Source: Streptomyces sp. TLI_235 (GTDB lineage: Bacteria > Actinomycetota > Actinomycetes > Streptomycetales > Streptomycetaceae). From it: 64,000 nt of DNA. The position numbers were made by a program, and so were the translations under genes. Location: NCBI GenBank assembly GCA_002300355.1, contig NSGV01000001.1, positions 1,798,001 to 1,862,000 on the forward strand. Reading direction: 5' to 3'. The notes under the pieces are model-generated. The model saw only the letters and a program-made list of their open reading frames with translations, made no database searches and was not told the DNA's origin. Shown here one piece after another: positions 61,073-64,000 of this stretch (position 1 is the first letter of the stretch; every line of letters begins with the position of its first letter).

Positions 61073-61873
61073 ATGACCGAACCGGACCTTGGACGCGGGG
61101 TGCTCCACCCGTCCCGGGCCGCGTCCGTGATCGAACTGGACAGGTGCGAGCCCGCCGCCGGGGCGGACCGCTTCGTCGAGTTCTACTGGCTGGTGCGCTG
61201 GGACCGCCGCGACCGGCCCCCGTACGAGCAGAAAGTGCTCGCCCACCCCCATGTGCACCTGGTCTTCGAGGCGCCGCGGGCCCACGTGTACGGGGTGGAC
61301 CGCTCGCTGTTCGTCCGCCGCCTGGAGGGACGCGGGCACGCGCTCGGCGTGAAGTTCCGGCCGGGCGGCTTCCGGCCGTTCACCGACCGGCCGGTGCTCG
61401 AACTCGCCGACCGGGCCGTGCCCGCGGCCGAGTTCTTCGGCCCGGACGCCGACCGGCTGAACGAGGAGGTGCTGCGCGGCCCCGCCGACCCGGAACGGCT
61501 CCGCGCCCTCGCCGACGCCTTCCTGCTCGCCCGCCTCCCCGCCCCCGATCCGACGGCCGATCAGGTCGCCGCCATGGTCGACCGGATCGCCGCCGCCCCC
61601 GAGCTGCACCGCGTCGACGACCTGGCCGCGGAGTTCGGTGTCGGTGTCCGGCGGCTGCAGCGACTGTTCGCCGACTATGTCGGCGCGTCCCCCAAGTGGG
61701 TGCTCCGGCGGGCCCGCCTGCACGAGGCCGCCCGCCGGGCCGACAGCGGCGCGGACGTCGACTGGGCGGCCCTGGCCGCCGACCTCGGCTACGCCGACCA
61801 GGCCCACCTCACCCGCGACTTCACCGCCACGGTCGGCACCTCGCCCGCCCGCTACGCCCACGGGTCGCGGTGA
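61073..61873 (+). CDS. AraC-family transcriptional regulator
   Basis: 266 residues from the ATG at 61073. The N-terminal half has DUF6597-like patterns (YWLVRWDRRDRPPYEQKVLAHPHVHLVFE, GVKFRPGGFRPFTDRPVLELADR). The C-terminal 90 residues hold the two AraC HTH motifs (VDDLAAEFGVGVRRLQRLFADYVGASPKWVLRRARLHEA and WAALAADLGYADQAHLTRDFTATVGTSPARYA). It is divergent from the TIGR03086 gene, which could be its target. Effector unknown. Confidence 0.9.
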   Translation: MTEPDLGRGVLHPSRAASVIELDRCEPAAGADRFVEFYWLVRWDRRDRPPYEQKVLAHPHVHLVFEAPRAHVYGVDRSLFVRRLEGRGHALGVKFRPGGFRPFTDRPVLELADRAVPAAEFFGPDADRLNEEVLRGPADPERLRALADAFLLARLPAPDPTADQVAAMVDRIAAAPELHRVDDLAAEFGVGVRRLQRLFADYVGASPKWVLRRARLHEAARRADSGADVDWAALAADLGYADQAHLTRDFTATVGTSPARYAHGSR

Positions 61874-61905
61874 CCGACCGGGCATCCGGGCATCACGCTG
61901 CACCG

Positions 61906-61940
61906 CCCTCCGGCGACGGAGCGGCGTGGTGGCCGGAGGG
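61906..61940. terminator. Hairpin between the AraC and methyltransferase genes
   Basis: CCCTCCGGC (61906-61914) and GCCGGAGGG (61932-61940) form a perfect 9-bp stem with a 17-nt loop between the converging genes. Confidence 0.55.
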
Positions 61941-61946
61941 CCGGCG

Positions 61947-62756
61947 TCAGTCGGCGCGGATCAGGACGAGGGAGCCGTTGAGGGCGGGCCGGGTGCGCAG
62001 GTGGCCGTGGCGGGCGTCCCAGGCACCGGAGGCGAGGTCGCCGCGGAGGTGGCCGGTGTACTGCTCGGCGAGTTCGGGGGAGACGAAGCTCCAGGCCGAA
62101 CAGGCCTGGCGGGCCGCCGGGTCGAGCAGCAGTTCGGGGCGGCCGTAGTAGGCCTCGTTGAAGCCGTCGGTGCAGTCCACGGGGATGGGGACGTTGATCA
62201 CCCGGGCCCGGCCGCCGAGGGTCTCGACGATGTCGGCGACGGCCGGGTAGCGCCTGGCCTCGGTGTCCAGGACGAGCGGCGCGTACTCGTACAGCCAGAA
62301 GTCCCGCACCAGGTCGGGGTCGCAGGTGAGGACCGCGACCGGCCCCCGGGTGACCCGCCGCATCTCCCGCAGGCCGGCCTTCAGGTCGCTCCACTGGTGC
62401 ACGCTGAAGGTGGTCATCGCCGCGTCGAAGGCGCCGTCCGGGAATGGCAGGTGCTCGGCGACCGCGTCGACCGCCGGCGGCAGGTGGGCCGACCGCTGGG
62501 CGCGCATCGAGGCGGACGGCTCGACCGGGGTCACCTCGAACGCCGAGGACTCGTACGAGCCGCTGCCGGCACCGACGTTGAGCACGGTCCGCGCGCCGGC
62601 GAGGGCCTCGTCGATCAGGGCCGCGATCCGCGGTTCGGGCCTGCGGTGGGCGGAGTAGCCGGCGCCGATGGTGCCGTAGTCCGCGTCGCCGGCGCTGCCG
62701 TCCGCGGTGCGCTCCGACTGCTGCGGCTGCTGTTCCTGCTCTGCCTGTTCTGGCAT
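61947..62756 (-). CDS. Class I SAM-dependent methyltransferase
   Basis: 269 residues from the ATG at 62756. SAM-binding motif I VLNVGAGSGSYESS, acidic residue after it in VTPVEPSASM, motif AEHLPFPDGAFDAAMTTFSVHQWSDLKAGLREMRRV, and later strands consistent with the Methyltransf_11/ubiE-like group. Gln/Glu-rich N-terminus (EQAEQEQQPQQSER) is a flexible tail. Substrate not known. It follows the MerR-peroxiredoxin gene by 56 bp on the same strand and may be co-regulated by it, so a role in oxidative or electrophile stress is possible. Confidence 0.88.
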   Translation of the reverse strand: MPEQAEQEQQPQQSERTADGSAGDADYGTIGAGYSAHRRPEPRIAALIDEALAGARTVLNVGAGSGSYESSAFEVTPVEPSASMRAQRSAHLPPAVDAVAEHLPFPDGAFDAAMTTFSVHQWSDLKAGLREMRRVTRGPVAVLTCDPDLVRDFWLYEYAPLVLDTEARRYPAVADIVETLGGRARVINVPIPVDCTDGFNEAYYGRPELLLDPAARQACSAWSFVSPELAEQYTGHLRGDLASGAWDARHGHLRTRPALNGSLVLIRAD

Positions 62757-62812
62757 GGAGTGGAGTGGCCTTTCGGTCCGGGCGGGCCCGGCGGTGGGGC
62801 CCGCACGTGGGG

Positions 62813-63745
62813 TCAGGGAGTGGTCGCGAGCCAGCGCAGCACCTCTTCGGCATGCCGGCCGGGCTCGGGGACGGGGTGGAAGACGTGCTCGACGACGCCG
62901 TCCCGGACGACCAGGGTCAACCGCTGGTGCAGGGTGGACCATCCGGCGGGGGTGAAGGTCGGCAGACCGAGCGCCGAGGCCAGTTCGAGCCCCGGGTCGG
63001 AGAGCATCGCGAAGGGCAGCCGCAGCCGTTCGACCACCTCGCGCTGGTAGCCGGTGTCCTGGCTGGAGAGGCCGAACACCCGGGCGGCGCCGGCCGCGAC
63101 GAGCTCCTGGTGGTGGTCGCGGAAGCCGCAGGCCTCGGCGGTGCAACCGCGGGCGCCGGGGATGCTCTCCCAGCCCGCGGGCAGGTCGACGTCGGGGCGG
63201 CCGGTCAGCGGGTACAGGTAGACCACCGACCGACCGGGGCCGAGCGCGCCGAGGCCGACGGCCGTGCCGTCGGTGCACGCCAGCGAGAGCCGCGGCAACC
63301 GCAGCCCTTGCAGGTGCTCGGCCGTCCCCGCGTCCTCCGGGAGGCCCGCCGGGCCGAGGGCCGCCGGCGCATCCTGGTGCCGCAGCGTGCTGTTCCGGTA
63401 CGCGGCCTCCCGCAGGCGGCCCACCAACTCGGTCCGCCGGGAGACGAGTTCGTCGATCTGCAGGGTCAGCCGGTCGATCGCGGACTTGTACGCGGCCAGC
63501 GAGGACGGGCAGTCGTCGGAGGCCTCGGCGCCGGCGGCGAGGCAGTCCAGGAAGGGGCGGCTGCGGTCGGCGGCGATCCCCAGCTCCCGCAGCGCCCGGA
63601 CCTCGCGGATGGCCCGCACGTCCGCCTCGTCGAAGCTGCGGTAGCCGTTGGCCGCACGGCCGGGGCTGATCAGCCCCAGTGCCTCGTACCGCCGGACGGC
63701 CTTCGCACTGACACCCGCCCGCCGGGCCGCCTCACCGATCCGCAT
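62813..63745 (-). CDS. MerR regulator fused to a PrxQ/Bcp-type peroxiredoxin
   Basis: 310 residues from the ATG at 63745, chosen because GGAGG lies 7 bp upstream and MRIGEAARRAGVSAKAVRRYEALGLI is the MerR start. Residues 1-75 are the MerR winged HTH, 76-120 the dimerisation coil (SLAAYKSAIDRLTLQIDELVSRR), and 145-310 a thioredoxin-fold peroxiredoxin with C201-x4-C206 in GARGCTAEACGFRD, the peroxidatic and resolving cysteines of PrxQ/Bcp, followed by GLSSQDTGYQREVVERLRLPFAMLSDPGLELASALG. A redox reaction at C201/C206 could switch the DNA-binding head directly. Upstream is a canonical MerR promoter (63778-63809). The adjoining methyltransferase gene is likely a target. Confidence 0.9.
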   Translation of the reverse strand: MRIGEAARRAGVSAKAVRRYEALGLISPGRAANGYRSFDEADVRAIREVRALRELGIAADRSRPFLDCLAAGAEASDDCPSSLAAYKSAIDRLTLQIDELVSRRTELVGRLREAAYRNSTLRHQDAPAALGPAGLPEDAGTAEHLQGLRLPRLSLACTDGTAVGLGALGPGRSVVYLYPLTGRPDVDLPAGWESIPGARGCTAEACGFRDHHQELVAAGAARVFGLSSQDTGYQREVVERLRLPFAMLSDPGLELASALGLPTFTPAGWSTLHQRLTLVVRDGVVEHVFHPVPEPGRHAEEVLRWLATTP

Positions 63746-63777
63746 CCGCCCACCTCCGCGCCGTCGTTCCACCGAGG

Positions 63778-63809
63778 ACGCTAAACCCTGCCCCCAGGGG
63801 CAAGGTCAA
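63778..63809 (-). promoter_or_regulatory. MerR-type promoter with 20-bp spacer and internal dyad
   Basis: On the minus strand: -35 TTGACC (63804-63809), 20-bp spacer, -10 TAGCGT (63778-63783). The spacer contains an imperfect palindrome (ACCTTGCCCC / GGGGCAGGGT arms around TG, 63785-63806). Long-spacer promoters with a central dyad are the hallmark of MerR regulators, so the fusion protein should act on its own promoter. Confidence 0.8.
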
Positions 63810-63892
63810 CCGTGCGGGGTCGGCCCTCGTCCTCGAAGAAGTCCACGAAGACGTCCCCCACGACCTCGTCGGCGACCTGGGCGAACGGTCGG

Positions 63893-64000
63893 TCAGCGCA
63901 CCCAGGCCGTGAGCGGCTCGGTGTCGAGCACGAGACCCACCGGGTCGGGGATCGCCACCTCGCGGCCGAACGGCACGGTGAGCGTTCGCTCGTACCGGAC
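63893..64000 (-). CDS. Uma2-family endonuclease, C-terminal end (partial)
   Basis: The last 35 codons and stop (TGA at 63895-63893) of a gene running off the right edge. YERTLTVPFGREVAIPDPVGLVLDTEPLTAW matches the end of Uma2/DUF820 proteins, a restriction-endonuclease-fold family very abundant in streptomycetes with no known role. Only the tail is visible, so completeness cannot be judged. Confidence 0.7.
   Translation of the reverse strand, partial: VRYERTLTVPFGREVAIPDPVGLVLDTEPLTAWVR

Noticed and set aside
63785..63892. A short minus-strand frame ending VDLAPGGRV between the MerR gene and the Uma2 end
   Set aside because: It overlaps the MerR promoter and dyad and has no convincing start, so it is better explained as non-coding.
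1..64000. tRNA, rRNA, insertion sequences, CRISPR arrays and attachment sites
   Set aside because: Nothing with tRNA-like cloverleaf ends, transposase motifs, spacer-repeat pattern or integrase was seen on either strand.

Overview
The window is very GC-rich (about 70-75% by eye) and carries hallmarks of Streptomycetaceae (Streptomyces or Kitasatospora): a conservon (cvnABCD), an EshA-type family 2B encapsulin, an AfsR/SARP-type regulator, two giant LAL (ATPase + LuxR) regulators, a mycothiol-dependent formaldehyde dehydrogenase, many GTG starts and 4-bp ATGA/GTGA gene overlaps. It looks like ordinary chromosome. I see no rRNA, tRNA, insertion sequence, phage module or CRISPR array.

Layout. 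1-1406: 5' part of an assimilatory nitrate reductase (minus strand) with a candidate GlnR box. 1454-4285: minus-strand MFS exporter / IclR regulator / monooxygenase-like protein, with the exporter broken by a single-base change in a G/C run. 4316-10074: a probable cell-envelope stress group (SHOCT proteins, DUF6325-like, DUF7144-like, HdeD-like) around a LAL regulator; two divergent promoter regions here share a nearly identical 22-bp motif. 10121-13096: O-methyltransferase with an unusual N-terminal half plus a PobA-like hydroxylase. 13365-17765: ddaH, eshA, a His-Pro-rich secreted protein, a DUF4239 protein. 17822-23203: conservon followed by an FAD monooxygenase. 23646-30281: a 1544-aa orphan protein, a GNAT, a small protein and an AlkB homologue. 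30384-32453: TetR/MFS pair behind twin operators. 33125-37731: two-gene RNA-repair operon. 37773-41482: hypothetical, secreted DUF3103-like protein, mscR and its metallo-hydrolase partner. 41701-47540: second LAL regulator, RsbW-like ATP-binding protein, secreted M1 peptidase, third SHOCT protein. 47879-54442: PucR regulator and a five-gene branched-chain-type ABC importer ending in a strong terminator. 54523-59307: SARP regulator, CHAP/SapA-like secreted protein, membrane-anchored HTH protein. 59779-64000: DinB, TIGR03086, AraC, methyltransferase, a MerR-peroxiredoxin fusion and the end of a Uma2 gene.

How genes work together. The clearest units are: the conservon (histidine kinase, roadblock, DUF742, GTPase) with a downstream oxidoreductase; the liv-type importer behind a PucR activator; mscR plus a thioesterase-like hydrolase for formaldehyde detoxification; and the RNA-repair operon, in which one protein should seal and phosphorylate RNA ends while its partner should recognise, trim, open cyclic phosphates and extend them. 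The best candidates for little-described biology are the RNA-repair operon, the MerR-PrxQ redox-sensor fusion with its canonical long-spacer MerR promoter, the 1544-aa orphan, and several unexplained repeated regulatory elements. All functions are read from sequence; no database search was run.
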